The translations under genes were made by a program, and so were the position numbers. Shown here piece after piece: positions 27,665 to 36,584 of a DNA stretch of 64,000 nucleotides. A model generated the notes under the pieces. The model ran no database searches, had not been told where the DNA came from, and saw nothing but the letters and a program-made list of their open reading frames with translations. The stretch lies in the NCBI RefSeq assembly GCF_014076415.1, contig NZ_CP043568.1, positions 3,286,001-3,350,000 of the forward strand. Reading direction: 5' to 3'. Origin of the DNA: Comamonas testosteroni. Its GTDB lineage: Bacteria > Pseudomonadota > Gammaproteobacteria > Burkholderiales > Burkholderiaceae_C. How positions within the stretch are numbered: position 1 is the stretch's first letter; every line of letters begins with the position of its first letter.

Positions 27665-29068
27665 ATGACCCGCCCCCCTTGCTTTACCGCACTCGGCCTT
27701 GCCAGCAGCGCTATTCTGTCCACCTTTGCAACATCAGCCATGGCACAGACCGCTGCGGCGGACAATGTCCGCGCTGGCGTGGTCTCTGTGGCTACACCCA
27801 CTGGTGCAGCTTCCCCACTACCTCTGACTATGGGTAGCCAGCACGTGCTGCTGCCTGCCATGCCTTTGGCCCGCCTAGCCGTCGGTGATCCTAATGTGCT
27901 CGATGTCAAGGTGTTGCGCTCGACAGGCAACTCTTCTGCGCCAGAGTTGCTGCTAACGCCCAAGGCACCTGGCAGCACGACCTTATCCATCTGGTCCACA
28001 CGCGGTCTGTCGCAAAGCTGGCAGGTAGAGGTCAGCAGTCCCAGTCTTCTCCTGAAAAAGAACCTTGACTCCGTTCATGACCATGCGCTGGAGCTCGCTA
28101 GTCTTCGCCTCAAAGCGGCAAAGGATACGGCGCTGCTCGACCGCTCACAGATCTCCGTGCGCAGCAACACTGTGCAGGTTGATGTGCAAGTAGTGGAGTT
28201 CAAAAAGACGGCGCTTAAGCGCGCAGGTATCAACTTGTTCAGCGGAGGCTCCAACAATCATGGTTTCAGCTTTGGGATGTATACACCCGGCGCCAGCAGT
28301 TCTTCAGGATCGGGGAGTAGCTCTGGAGGTTCAGGTGATGGAGGTGCCTCTGGAGGCTCCACTGCGCTTTCTAGCGCCATGAATCTAGTGCTGGGGTTTA
28401 GCAAGGCGTTTAGCGGTGCCGGCATCAGCGCCCAGTTGGGTTTTCTCGAAGGCAATGGTCTGGCCCGTGTACTGGCCAAGCCCACTTTGGTCGCGCATAC
28501 CGGCCAGAGCGCCAGTTTTCTAGCTGGCGGCGAAATCCCCATTCCCGTCCCCAGCACTAGCAGCAACAATATTTCCATCCGCTACAAGGAGTTTGGCGTC
28601 AAGCTACAGCTGACCCCGACAGTTCTGTCCAACGAGCGAATTGCCCTCAAGGTCGCCCCCGAGGCCAGCGACCTGGATTACACCAGCGGCGTGACCATTG
28701 CTGGAGTGGCCGTGCCCGCCATCGCCACGCGCCGCGCCGACACCATGGTAGAGCTTGCCGATGGCGAAAGCTTTGTGATCGGCGGCTTGGTCAGCCGGTC
28801 CACCAGCTCCAGCGTCAATAAAGTACCTCTACTGGGCGACCTGCCTATTCTGGGTCCATTTTTCAAGAACCTGAACTATTCGCAGGACGAAAAAGAGCTG
28901 GTCATCATCGTCACTCCGCGGTTGGTGCAGCCTCTACCGGTTCAGACCGATCTGGAAGCCCTACTACCTGGCGGCCGCTCCGAACAGCGCAATGCCAACC
29001 AAGTCTGGGGACCCTACCTGAGTGGCGCCTTGCATACCAATGTCGCTCTGCCTGGTTTCTCCAATTAA
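27665..29068 (+). CDS. rcpA: Tad secretin RcpA/CpaC
   Basis: 467 residues; start at 27665 after AGAGAGAAAG. A signal peptide ends near SAMAQ, followed by the pilus N-terminal domain (HVLLPAMPLARLAVGDPNVLDVKVL) and a secretin domain (VDVQVVEFKKTALKRAGINLF, then GQSASFLAGGEIPIP and PLLGDLPILGPFFK). It forms the outer-membrane pore. A Gly/Ser-rich loop (about residues 215-238) interrupts the secretin region. No rcpB gene follows, which is common outside Pasteurellaceae. Confidence 0.93.
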   Translation: MTRPPCFTALGLASSAILSTFATSAMAQTAAADNVRAGVVSVATPTGAASPLPLTMGSQHVLLPAMPLARLAVGDPNVLDVKVLRSTGNSSAPELLLTPKAPGSTTLSIWSTRGLSQSWQVEVSSPSLLLKKNLDSVHDHALELASLRLKAAKDTALLDRSQISVRSNTVQVDVQVVEFKKTALKRAGINLFSGGSNNHGFSFGMYTPGASSSSGSGSSSGGSGDGGASGGSTALSSAMNLVLGFSKAFSGAGISAQLGFLEGNGLARVLAKPTLVAHTGQSASFLAGGEIPIPVPSTSSNNISIRYKEFGVKLQLTPTVLSNERIALKVAPEASDLDYTSGVTIAGVAVPAIATRRADTMVELADGESFVIGGLVSRSTSSSVNKVPLLGDLPILGPFFKNLNYSQDEKELVIIVTPRLVQPLPVQTDLEALLPGGRSEQRNANQVWGPYLSGALHTNVALPGFSN

Positions 29069-29091
29069 TTGGATCTGAGCATCAGCCCTAC

Positions 29092-30627
29092 ATGAATACT
29101 CAGCCCCCTATCCCGAACAGGCAGCCTGCAGCCTCGCATGAGAGAGTAGCAGGCCTGCCACCACTGGACACGCCTGCCACACTGGAAGCCTTGCTCTCAC
29201 TGCGTCCGACAACATCCAGAGAAGTCCCTTTTCCCGTAGAACCGGTCGATATGCAGAGGCAAACTCGGACCGGGTTACTTCCTGATGTAGAGAGCACGAA
29301 TCAAGTTACCTTGGATGATGTCATCCCAGCAGTTCTGCAGACTTTCACCGATGCACAAACTCACTTCCTGTTTATCCACGCAGGAACGACAGAGAGTGCC
29401 CTGGTCAACATTTGGCTACAGAGCGTTCTGGGTAGTGACAACCTACACGCGACAAGCTTTGTGGAAAACGCACTCGAGCAGCTGATGCAGCTGATGCCGC
29501 ATATGGTGCTGGTAGATTTCGAGTCCACGTCCACAGAAGCAGCCTCAGAGTTGGTTGTGCAAATGCGCGGCCAACTACCGCAAGTGCTCATAGTGGCTGT
29601 TGGGCGAAGCCGCGATCCTCAATGCATGCTCGCGGCCTTGCGGGCCGGCGTACAAGATTTTCTCGATGTCGATGGCTCTATTCAGTCTGCTCAGCAAACG
29701 ATGAAGGATTTGCTGCGGCGCAGTAGCTCCATACAGAGCAGTGTTTCCTGCGCCCCTTTGTCAGTCATTCTTTCCGCACGTGCCGGCCTAGGAGCCAGCC
29801 TCCTGGCATCACACCTAGCATGCTATCTACAGCAGTACCTGCGCATGCACTCTGCGGAAAGTTCTCCCTCAACTGCGACCTATGAGACTGCGAAACTGGA
29901 TGGTCTTTTGATTGACCTGGGGCATCCCAGTGGCGATTGCTCCTTATACCTAAATACTCCTAGCGAGTTTGATTTCATGCAGGCTCTCGGCAATCTGCAC
30001 CGCTTTGACCGTCGTCTCGCGTCCTCGGGGCTTAGTCGCCATATCAACGGACTTCGCTTGTTGTCGTTACCTCGCAAGACGGATATTCCAAGTGACACAT
30101 CACGCTCCGACACGGAGGGACTGCTGCAACGCTTGCGTCAGTTTTTCCGCCATGTGGTGGTAGACCTGGGTGCCTCGTCACCAGCACTATGGACTAGTGA
30201 TGTGATGCGCCATGCCAGCAATATATGGGTGTTGTGTGACCAGAGCGTGCCTAGCGTGGTCTCTACAACCGAAATGTTGCAACAACTAAGCGCACAGAAG
30301 ATCGCCTCCGAGAAGTTGCAACTAATTGTCAGCCGCTATGACAGTCAGCTAGAGCTGAATGCTCAGCAGATCGCGCAACAACTGGATCTCCCCTTACTGG
30401 CCGTCATTCCCGAATGTCGCAGGGAGCTAGCTCATGCTGTTAATCAAGGTCAGCTTCTGAGCAGCGAACAACGACGAGACCCTTATGTGCAGGCTGTCAC
30501 CAAGCTTAGTACCAGCTTGCTATCAGCTCACCATCCGGGAGTTGCAGTTGGACCCGAATCTGCAAGCTCCGCATCCATGTCAGCCAGACTGCTGACCCCT
30601 CTCATTCAACGCCTCAGAAGAAGCTGA
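29092..30627 (+). CDS. tadZ: Tad localisation protein TadZ/CpaE
   Basis: 511 residues. A poorly conserved N-terminal ~85 residues leads to an atypical receiver-like domain (about 90-210: LFIHAGTTESALVNIWLQ, MVLVDFEST, AALRAGVQDFLDV), then a ParA/MinD-like fold. The deviant Walker A reads LSARAGLGASLLASHLA, lacking both signature lysines, so ATP hydrolysis is doubtful. The later motifs HVVVDLGASSPALW and VCDQSVPSVVST are retained. TadZ proteins place the Tad apparatus at the cell pole. Confidence 0.9.
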   Translation: MNTQPPIPNRQPAASHERVAGLPPLDTPATLEALLSLRPTTSREVPFPVEPVDMQRQTRTGLLPDVESTNQVTLDDVIPAVLQTFTDAQTHFLFIHAGTTESALVNIWLQSVLGSDNLHATSFVENALEQLMQLMPHMVLVDFESTSTEAASELVVQMRGQLPQVLIVAVGRSRDPQCMLAALRAGVQDFLDVDGSIQSAQQTMKDLLRRSSSIQSSVSCAPLSVILSARAGLGASLLASHLACYLQQYLRMHSAESSPSTATYETAKLDGLLIDLGHPSGDCSLYLNTPSEFDFMQALGNLHRFDRRLASSGLSRHINGLRLLSLPRKTDIPSDTSRSDTEGLLQRLRQFFRHVVVDLGASSPALWTSDVMRHASNIWVLCDQSVPSVVSTTEMLQQLSAQKIASEKLQLIVSRYDSQLELNAQQIAQQLDLPLLAVIPECRRELAHAVNQGQLLSSEQRRDPYVQAVTKLSTSLLSAHHPGVAVGPESASSASMSARLLTPLIQRLRRS

Positions 30628-30634
30628 ACGCATC

Positions 30635-31957
30635 ATGAAGACTTCAGTTTATGCCTCCTCGACAGAGAGCTCGAGCAGTGAATTCGAGCGCAGTGCGCTG
30701 TATGCAGAGCTAAAAAATAGCACTTATGAACATCTGCTCAATCGCATTGAAGAACTAGGTGCCGAGTTCGGCCGCTGGTCACAAGCCGCCATTGCACAGT
30801 TTGTGCTGATGGAGCTCGATAGTTTTATCCGCTTGCATTCTGTGCCAGTGAACGAGCAGGAAGCATTGCTCGTGGCCAGATCACTTACCAGAGAGCTCAC
30901 AGGTCTGGGACCGCTACAGCCGCTGCTGGAAGATGCACATGTCGAAGATATCTTGATCAATGGCTACCGCAACATCTATGTCTCGCGCGGCGGCATGCTG
31001 CAGCGCGAAGACCTGCACTTCAAGGACGATGAACATGTGCTTCGCATTGTGCGGCGCATTCTTGCTCCACTTGGTCGACGACTGGACGAGTCCAGCCCCA
31101 TGGTGGATGCCCGTCTGCCCGACGGGGGGCGTATTAATGTCATCATTGCTCCCCTGTCTATCGACGGACCTTCCGTCTCCATCCGCAAGTTCCGCAAGGA
31201 TCCACTGACCCCCGCAGAACTAGTTTCGCTGGGGACCTTTAACAGTGACATCTGCCGCATCTTAGAGATGGCCGTGCAGGCACGCTGCAACATTCTTGTC
31301 AGCGGTGGGACCAGCTCGGGTAAAACTTCGCTACTTAATGCTCTGGCAAGCTTCATCCCCAGCAGCGAACGCATCGTATCGATCGAGGACACGGCCGAAC
31401 TATCACTAAATCATAGTCATGTGGTCAGATTGGAAAGTCGGCCCGGCGGCTTTGAAAGCTTAGGACAGGTCAGCATTCGCGATCTGCTGCGCAACAGCCT
31501 GCGCATGCGTCCTGACCGCATCATCGTGGGCGAAGTACGCAGTGGTGAAGTCCTGGATCTACTCCAAGCCATGAACACCGGACACGATGGGTCGATGGGC
31601 ACCATTCACGCCAGTTCACCACGCGAATGTCTGTATCGCGCTGAAATGCTGGCCGGATTTGCCGGCTTTCAGGGTAGCGAAATCAGCCTGCGCCGCCAGA
31701 TTGCAAACGCAGTGGACTTTGTAGTTCAAATCGGTCGACTCTCGAATGGCCGCCGACGGCTGATCTCACTTACCGAAGTAACCGGCATGACAGACAACAT
31801 GATTTCCATGCAGGAACTGTACCGCTACGAACCGCAGGTGACTGCTGACGGCCAAGAGATTGACAACTGGGTCTCAATGGGAATTTCTCCACACTCCCCC
31901 AAGCTGCTGAACTGGTGGCGTATGCAACAGCAAGCGGGCAATGGAGGTACAAGATGA
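30635..31957 (+). CDS. tadA: Tad secretion ATPase TadA/CpaF
   Basis: A 440-residue VirB11/PulE-type ATPase. Seen: LGPLQPLLEDAHVEDILINGY, SIRKFRKDPLTPAEL, Walker A LVSGGTSSGKTSLLNAL, Asp box SIEDTAEL, Walker B region MRPDRIIVGEVRSGEVLDLLQAMNTGHDGSMGTIHA. It powers Flp pilus assembly at the inner membrane. The length is normal; the gene lies seven bases after tadZ and overlaps tadB by four. Confidence 0.95.
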   Translation: MKTSVYASSTESSSSEFERSALYAELKNSTYEHLLNRIEELGAEFGRWSQAAIAQFVLMELDSFIRLHSVPVNEQEALLVARSLTRELTGLGPLQPLLEDAHVEDILINGYRNIYVSRGGMLQREDLHFKDDEHVLRIVRRILAPLGRRLDESSPMVDARLPDGGRINVIIAPLSIDGPSVSIRKFRKDPLTPAELVSLGTFNSDICRILEMAVQARCNILVSGGTSSGKTSLLNALASFIPSSERIVSIEDTAELSLNHSHVVRLESRPGGFESLGQVSIRDLLRNSLRMRPDRIIVGEVRSGEVLDLLQAMNTGHDGSMGTIHASSPRECLYRAEMLAGFAGFQGSEISLRRQIANAVDFVVQIGRLSNGRRRLISLTEVTGMTDNMISMQELYRYEPQVTADGQEIDNWVSMGISPHSPKLLNWWRMQQQAGNGGTR

Positions 31958-32907
31958 GCCCGGCCACATTACTTCTGCTCGGCCTTGCCTGCCTACTGCT
32001 ATCTTTTGCACTCTGGCTATGGGCACGTATGCAAAACAAAGCGCATACCCAATCAGTGCAAAGCCATCTGCAACGCAGCTTGGAAACACAGCGTCCACGC
32101 AATGCAGCATTCGATGGCCTGCCCGGAACACAGGCTACATACCAGCCTTTGTCCACTTCTGAACAACGCCCGCTAACTCAATGGCTGGAGCGTCACCTGA
32201 ATCTGGATGCTTGGGACATAACACCCCGTACGCTGGCTCTGCTGACTGCTTTCGGCTTGTTGCTGGCCCTGCTCGCGGCTCTCAAAGGTGGCTTGCTGCT
32301 GGGCCTGATAGCAATGTCAATCTATGGCCTAGTGTGCAGCTTTGGCCTCTGGCGCCGCCTGAGCAAGCGCCGCGAACAGCTTCTACAACAGTTGCCCAGC
32401 TTTCTGGACAACATGGTGCGCCTCATAACTATCGGAAACTCGCCCCACGCAGCTTTTCAGCTAGCCGTGGTCAATGTACCAGCTCCGCTTGGAGACGCGC
32501 TGCAGCAAGCTTCAGCCTCATTGAGAGCATCACCAGACTTAGGACATGCAATGGGTCTGCTCGAGCGTAGCTGGCGTCTGTCCGAATTCGGTTTGCTTGC
32601 CGCCGTGTTTCGTATGAGCACCCGCTACGGCGGAAGGGCCGATCAGGTTTTGGAGCGTGTATCGGCCTATATCCGCGACCGACAGTCGGCCGAGCGTGAG
32701 CTTCACGCCCTGTCGGCTGAAGTTCGTCTCTCAGCCTGGATACTGGCTCTACTTCCCGTTGCCGTTGGCGGGCTAATCATGATACTTAACCAAGGCTATT
32801 TCATGACCATGTGGCAGGACGAAACTGGTCGCAAGATGGTATTGGGAGCTGCGGGCCTGGAAGCTCTGGGCTCTTTTTTTCTTTACCGCTTGGCACGGCT
32901 TAAATAA
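31954..32907 (+). CDS. tadB: Tad inner-membrane platform protein TadB
   Basis: 317 residues. The start at 31954 overlaps the tadA stop (ATGA) and has GGAGG seven bases upstream. An N-terminal helix (ATLLLLGLACLLLSF), paired helices near 90-130, the GspF/T2SSF cytoplasmic domain (QLPSFLDNMVRLITIGNSPHAAF to VSAYIRDRQSAERELHALS) and two C-terminal helices. It forms the inner-membrane platform with TadC. Confidence 0.93.
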   Translation: MSPATLLLLGLACLLLSFALWLWARMQNKAHTQSVQSHLQRSLETQRPRNAAFDGLPGTQATYQPLSTSEQRPLTQWLERHLNLDAWDITPRTLALLTAFGLLLALLAALKGGLLLGLIAMSIYGLVCSFGLWRRLSKRREQLLQQLPSFLDNMVRLITIGNSPHAAFQLAVVNVPAPLGDALQQASASLRASPDLGHAMGLLERSWRLSEFGLLAAVFRMSTRYGGRADQVLERVSAYIRDRQSAERELHALSAEVRLSAWILALLPVAVGGLIMILNQGYFMTMWQDETGRKMVLGAAGLEALGSFFLYRLARLK

Positions 32908-32972
32908 GAAACAAAAGAAGAGCCCATGAAGCCAGTCCCCCCTCATTCACCACATTAGGAAAGTAGCGCTGT

Positions 32973-33989
32973 ATGACATCGCATTTGCTCTGGATTCTGA
33001 GCCTATGTCTTGGTGCACTTGGTGTAGGGATTTTTGCCTACATCATGATTGCACGCTTGCACCTTTCAACGAAAGCCGCGCAGCAGGTGATCAAGCTGCT
33101 GCGGTTGCATTCCACAACTACGGTACCGTCCACAACGACAACGTCGTTCCACACTTCTGCCAGCCTTCCCGGCTTTACAGCCGGTACGACAACAGAAATA
33201 GCCTTTGGCATGAGCAGCGATACAGCTCAGCAACTAGCTGCCAGTCTGCAGCCGCCTGCATGGCTTAACTCTGGTATTGCGAAGTCTTTGCTAGCCGATG
33301 AAGACCGCAAGCTGTTGGATCAGGCCGGCATAAGCCTACGTAATGGTGGGTCAGTCTTTGTGGCTAGTCGCATGATTCTGGCTGTCGCCATGCCATTGCT
33401 GGCGATTCTGGTTTTTCAACCTAGAGGTATCCACCTGCTGATGTACGGTTTCTTTGGATTTGGCGGAGGCTTGATGCTGCCCAAATGGCTCGTCAGCTAC
33501 AAATCAAGCCAGCGACGCGAACAGGTGGTCGAGGAGCTTCCGTTGTTTGTGGACCTGCTGCGTCTACTGCAAGGCGTAGGCCTAAGCATTGACCAGAGTC
33601 TGCAGATTCTGTCTCAGGAGTTCGGCAGCGTGCTGCCTGTTCTGAGCAGCGAACTAGCCATGGCCAACCAGTTGTATGCCAGCGGCCGAAGCCGTGATCA
33701 ATCACTGCAAAGGCTAACTCACTTGAGTGACGATCAGGACATGACTGCCGTAGTCAATCTACTGGTGCAGGTGGACCGGCATGGCGGCGCAGTACAGGGT
33801 CCACTGCAGGATTTCGGTATTCGTTTGCGCGAAAAGCGCCAGGCAAGGTTCAAGGAAAAAATCGGCGCTATCACCGTCAAGATGACAGGGGTCATGGTTC
33901 TCACCCTGCTGCCTGCCCTCATGGTGATCACCGCAGGTCCAGGGTTCATGGCAGTGATTCGCTCACTTTCAAGTATGGGAGGACGCTGA
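32973..33989 (+). CDS. tadC: Tad inner-membrane platform protein TadC
   Basis: 338 residues with the same GspF-type fold as TadB: an N-terminal helix, a Thr-rich cytoplasmic stretch, a helix pair near 135-170, the T2SSF domain (VEELPLFVDLLRLLQGVGLSIDQSLQ, DFGIRLREKRQARFKEKIG) and a C-terminal helix. AGGAAA precedes the ATG. The 65-base gap after tadB has no visible hairpin. Confidence 0.93.
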   Translation: MTSHLLWILSLCLGALGVGIFAYIMIARLHLSTKAAQQVIKLLRLHSTTTVPSTTTTSFHTSASLPGFTAGTTTEIAFGMSSDTAQQLAASLQPPAWLNSGIAKSLLADEDRKLLDQAGISLRNGGSVFVASRMILAVAMPLLAILVFQPRGIHLLMYGFFGFGGGLMLPKWLVSYKSSQRREQVVEELPLFVDLLRLLQGVGLSIDQSLQILSQEFGSVLPVLSSELAMANQLYASGRSRDQSLQRLTHLSDDQDMTAVVNLLVQVDRHGGAVQGPLQDFGIRLREKRQARFKEKIGAITVKMTGVMVLTLLPALMVITAGPGFMAVIRSLSSMGGR

Positions 33990-33990
33990 A

Positions 33991-35106
33991 ATGTCCTTAG
34001 CCCTTCTAATACCTTCACGCTGGCAAACTGCTGCCACATTTACTGGACTAGCTTTTCTTGTCGGCTGTGCCAACACATCAGCACCACAAGGCTACGGCGT
34101 AAACCAAGAAAGCACAGTAGCAGAGGCCCAACGGCAAATGCGGCAGGCCGAGCAATCCACCAAGGTAGATACGGCTCAGACCTATCTAGGTTTGATCGCG
34201 CAAATGCAGCAAGCCGGCAAGTGGTACGCATCACTTGCACATACTGAAGCGTTTGAGCAGCAGTACAGTGGTACCAGTACATCTGTTTATCTACAGGTCA
34301 AACTGCTGCGCGCCGACGCCTTACGCAATACCAACCAAGACCAGCTGGCACGACAGGCATATGGAGAGCTGTTGACCGCTCATGACAACAGCACAGTGGC
34401 GCGCGCAAGGCGTGGCCTGGGTCTGCTGGACGCTAGCCAGGGACAATACACCCAGGCGGTTACACAGTTGGAGATGGCACGCAAACTTGACCCGACCGAT
34501 TCCAGCGTGCTGAGCGATCTTGCCTATGCGCATATGCTGACCGGTCAACTTGATCTTGCCCAGCTCCCCGCACTGCAGGCTGCACAACTGGCGCCCACAA
34601 ACGCCAGGGCGCAACTCAACCTTACCCTCTACTGGCTGGCAAGTGGCAACAAAGCCGAGGCCAATCGCCTGCTCGAAGAACTCACCCTGCCACGCGCTAA
34701 CAACGAGCCGCCACTGATCGACCAAAAGTCGCTGCAGACACTGGAAGCCCAGTTGACTCGCGTCAGACAAGCCATACAGGCTCATGCGACAAATTCGCCG
34801 ATTTCACATCGCGCCGTGCCTCAGGAAACATTGGCTTTGTCACAAGAGCAATCACCGAACATCAACACGTCATCAGTCTTAGCACAACCTGCAATTTCAG
34901 AAGCAGTATCGGAGAAAGTCCTTGCCGCTGAGCAACCCGAAAGCGTTAAGTCAGCCCGGGGCGAAGAATTAACACAAGTTCCGGCCCAAGCATCGCTGCG
35001 GATGGAAACCCAAATTATCAGTGTCACGCCCAACCTCATGGTCAGGCGTCAGATGTACTTGCCTGCCATACCTGGCAACACCACTGCCCCCTCCGTCACA
35101 AGATAA
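33991..35106 (+). CDS. tadD: TadD-like TPR lipoprotein
   Basis: 371 residues. A lipobox-type signal (LAFLVGCANTS) is followed by TPR repeats to about residue 260 (AVTQLEMARKLDPTDSSVLSDLAYAHMLTGQ) and a low-complexity C-terminal ~110 residues. TadD is thought to help secretin assembly as a pilotin. GGGAGGA lies in the end of tadC and the ATG follows the tadC stop by one base. The long tail is more than the family needs. Confidence 0.9.
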   Translation: MSLALLIPSRWQTAATFTGLAFLVGCANTSAPQGYGVNQESTVAEAQRQMRQAEQSTKVDTAQTYLGLIAQMQQAGKWYASLAHTEAFEQQYSGTSTSVYLQVKLLRADALRNTNQDQLARQAYGELLTAHDNSTVARARRGLGLLDASQGQYTQAVTQLEMARKLDPTDSSVLSDLAYAHMLTGQLDLAQLPALQAAQLAPTNARAQLNLTLYWLASGNKAEANRLLEELTLPRANNEPPLIDQKSLQTLEAQLTRVRQAIQAHATNSPISHRAVPQETLALSQEQSPNINTSSVLAQPAISEAVSEKVLAAEQPESVKSARGEELTQVPAQASLRMETQIISVTPNLMVRRQMYLPAIPGNTTAPSVTR

Positions 35107-35125
35107 ACCATCTTAAGGAACACTC

Positions 35126-35563
35126 GTGCCCCACTCTCTTTTTTCTTTTTTTCCTTCCCTTCTGCTCGCCATATTGCTTTACTGCGCTGCAGCTACGGCT
35201 ATGGCTCAGAGTTTCACCGGCCAGCCAGAAACCGCCGCGTCACGTTCAGTCACTGCAGTTGAAGCGGGCCTACCTATGAGCCCCTCGACCTTTGAATATG
35301 TGGCGACAAAACCCGACTCCACCGCCATCCAAGCCAGTGTTGTAGCCCCAGTGCAGCCAGTGCAAGTCCCCCCCCAGCTGCGCGAACACACTGTTATTGG
35401 TAGCGCCACCGAACACTTGTTTTCCATGCAGAGAACACTGGCAGCTCAACGGCCCAGGCCTATTGACGGCGAGCAAGCCAGCCGTAGCTATCAGCGCTAC
35501 CTCAAGAGCTTTGAAACCACCATTCCCGAGCAATTCGAAATGGGCTTAGATGTAAAGCGGTAA
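35126..35563 (+). CDS. DUF3613-type Tad-associated exported protein
   Basis: 145 residues from a GTG start with AAGGA nine bases upstream. A signal peptide (FPSLLLAILLYCAAATAMAQ) and a C-terminal conserved block (VIGSATEHLFSMQRTLAAQ then ASRSYQRYLKSFETTIPEQF) match the DUF3613 proteins of betaproteobacterial Tad loci. Its role is unknown; position between tadD and tadE points to pilus assembly. Confidence 0.8.
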   Translation: MPHSLFSFFPSLLLAILLYCAAATAMAQSFTGQPETAASRSVTAVEAGLPMSPSTFEYVATKPDSTAIQASVVAPVQPVQVPPQLREHTVIGSATEHLFSMQRTLAAQRPRPIDGEQASRSYQRYLKSFETTIPEQFEMGLDVKR

Positions 35564-35582
35564 CTCAAAGAAAGAAGACATC

Positions 35583-36101
35583 ATGAATCCGCGACATCGG
35601 CCAGCGGCGTTAAGCACTTGTCCGCGCGGCCCCCAAAGCGGCGTATATGCGCTGGAGTGGGCAATTATTTTTCCAGTATTTTTTATATTGCTGTACGCCT
35701 GCATCAGTTATGGCTTCGCATTCTTAGTGCGTGAATCTATGCAGCTTGCTGCCGAAGATGGTGTGCGTGCGGCCTTGCAGTATCAAGCCAATCGTGACTC
35801 TCGCATGCAAAAGGCAAAAAAGACCGTCGAAGAAAAGCTAAGTTGGCTTCCTTCTTCGTTGCACCCCATCTCAAAATCCATCAATGTGGACGTCTGCCGT
35901 GTCGGCGCACCGAGTATTTGCTCGCCTGAACTGAAGTGCGGCGTCGCCATGACAGAGCGCTGCATGGTTCGGCTGAATTTCAGCATTCCCTATGGGTCAT
36001 CGCCTTTGACTCCTAGCCTGAGCATGCTCGGCATGCACTTCTTCAACCCTTCAGAACTGTCTGCCAGTGCGACCATCCTTGTAGATCAAGGAGGAATCTA
36101 A
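35583..36101 (+). CDS. tadE: TadE-like pseudopilin
   Basis: 172 residues with a short leader ending PQSG and a class-III-like prepilin cleavage context, SG then VYALEWAIIFPVFFILLYAC: Glu at mature +5 and a hydrophobic helix. The rest is a periplasmic domain with four Cys (VCRVGAPSICSPELKCG, TERC), probably disulphide-bonded. It should be processed by TadV. Confidence 0.88.
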   Translation: MNPRHRPAALSTCPRGPQSGVYALEWAIIFPVFFILLYACISYGFAFLVRESMQLAAEDGVRAALQYQANRDSRMQKAKKTVEEKLSWLPSSLHPISKSINVDVCRVGAPSICSPELKCGVAMTERCMVRLNFSIPYGSSPLTPSLSMLGMHFFNPSELSASATILVDQGGI

Positions 36102-36102
36102 G

Positions 36103-36573
36103 ATGTACCACCGATTTTCTCTTTTCTACCCCTCTTTACGCAGGACGCAAACAGGCGTGGCTGCCGTGGAATTTGCTCTGCTCGTCAGCATATTGCTGAC
36201 TATATTTTTCGGTATTTTTGTGTACTGGCATGCACTACAAGCACAGCAGTCCGTAGTTCGTGCGGCAGGTGATGGAGCGCGTTATGTCCATGAACTTTAC
36301 TTTGGCAGCAAATTTAAAAATATCGATCTAGAGCATGAGGCCAAGACAGTGGTCGAACATAGTCTGATCCAAAGCGGGTTGAGCCTGTCTCATTTGGAGT
36401 CACAAGATCAGGAAAATCTGGTCACGCTGATTCAAACCCCTCAAGACATCACTCTTACCGTTTCATACCCGCTTCAATTACTACCTGGAGACAGCAGTCA
36501 CGCGCTGAAAGGCCTGCTGGGCACCCCTCAAAAATTGCAGGCACAAAGCGTGCTCCTGCTGGCACATCAATGA
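36103..36573 (+). CDS. tadF: TadE/TadF-like pseudopilin
   Basis: 156 residues. The leader ends RRTQTG; the mature part starts VAAVEFALLVSILLTIFFG with Glu+5/Phe+6, followed by the family element RAAGDGARYVHELY. A strong AAGGAGGA overlaps the end of tadE. It is called TadF by position as the second of two pseudopilin genes; TadE and TadF are hard to tell apart by sequence. Confidence 0.85.
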   Translation: MYHRFSLFYPSLRRTQTGVAAVEFALLVSILLTIFFGIFVYWHALQAQQSVVRAAGDGARYVHELYFGSKFKNIDLEHEAKTVVEHSLIQSGLSLSHLESQDQENLVTLIQTPQDITLTVSYPLQLLPGDSSHALKGLLGTPQKLQAQSVLLLAHQ

Positions 36574-36584
36574 GAAGGTGAGCC

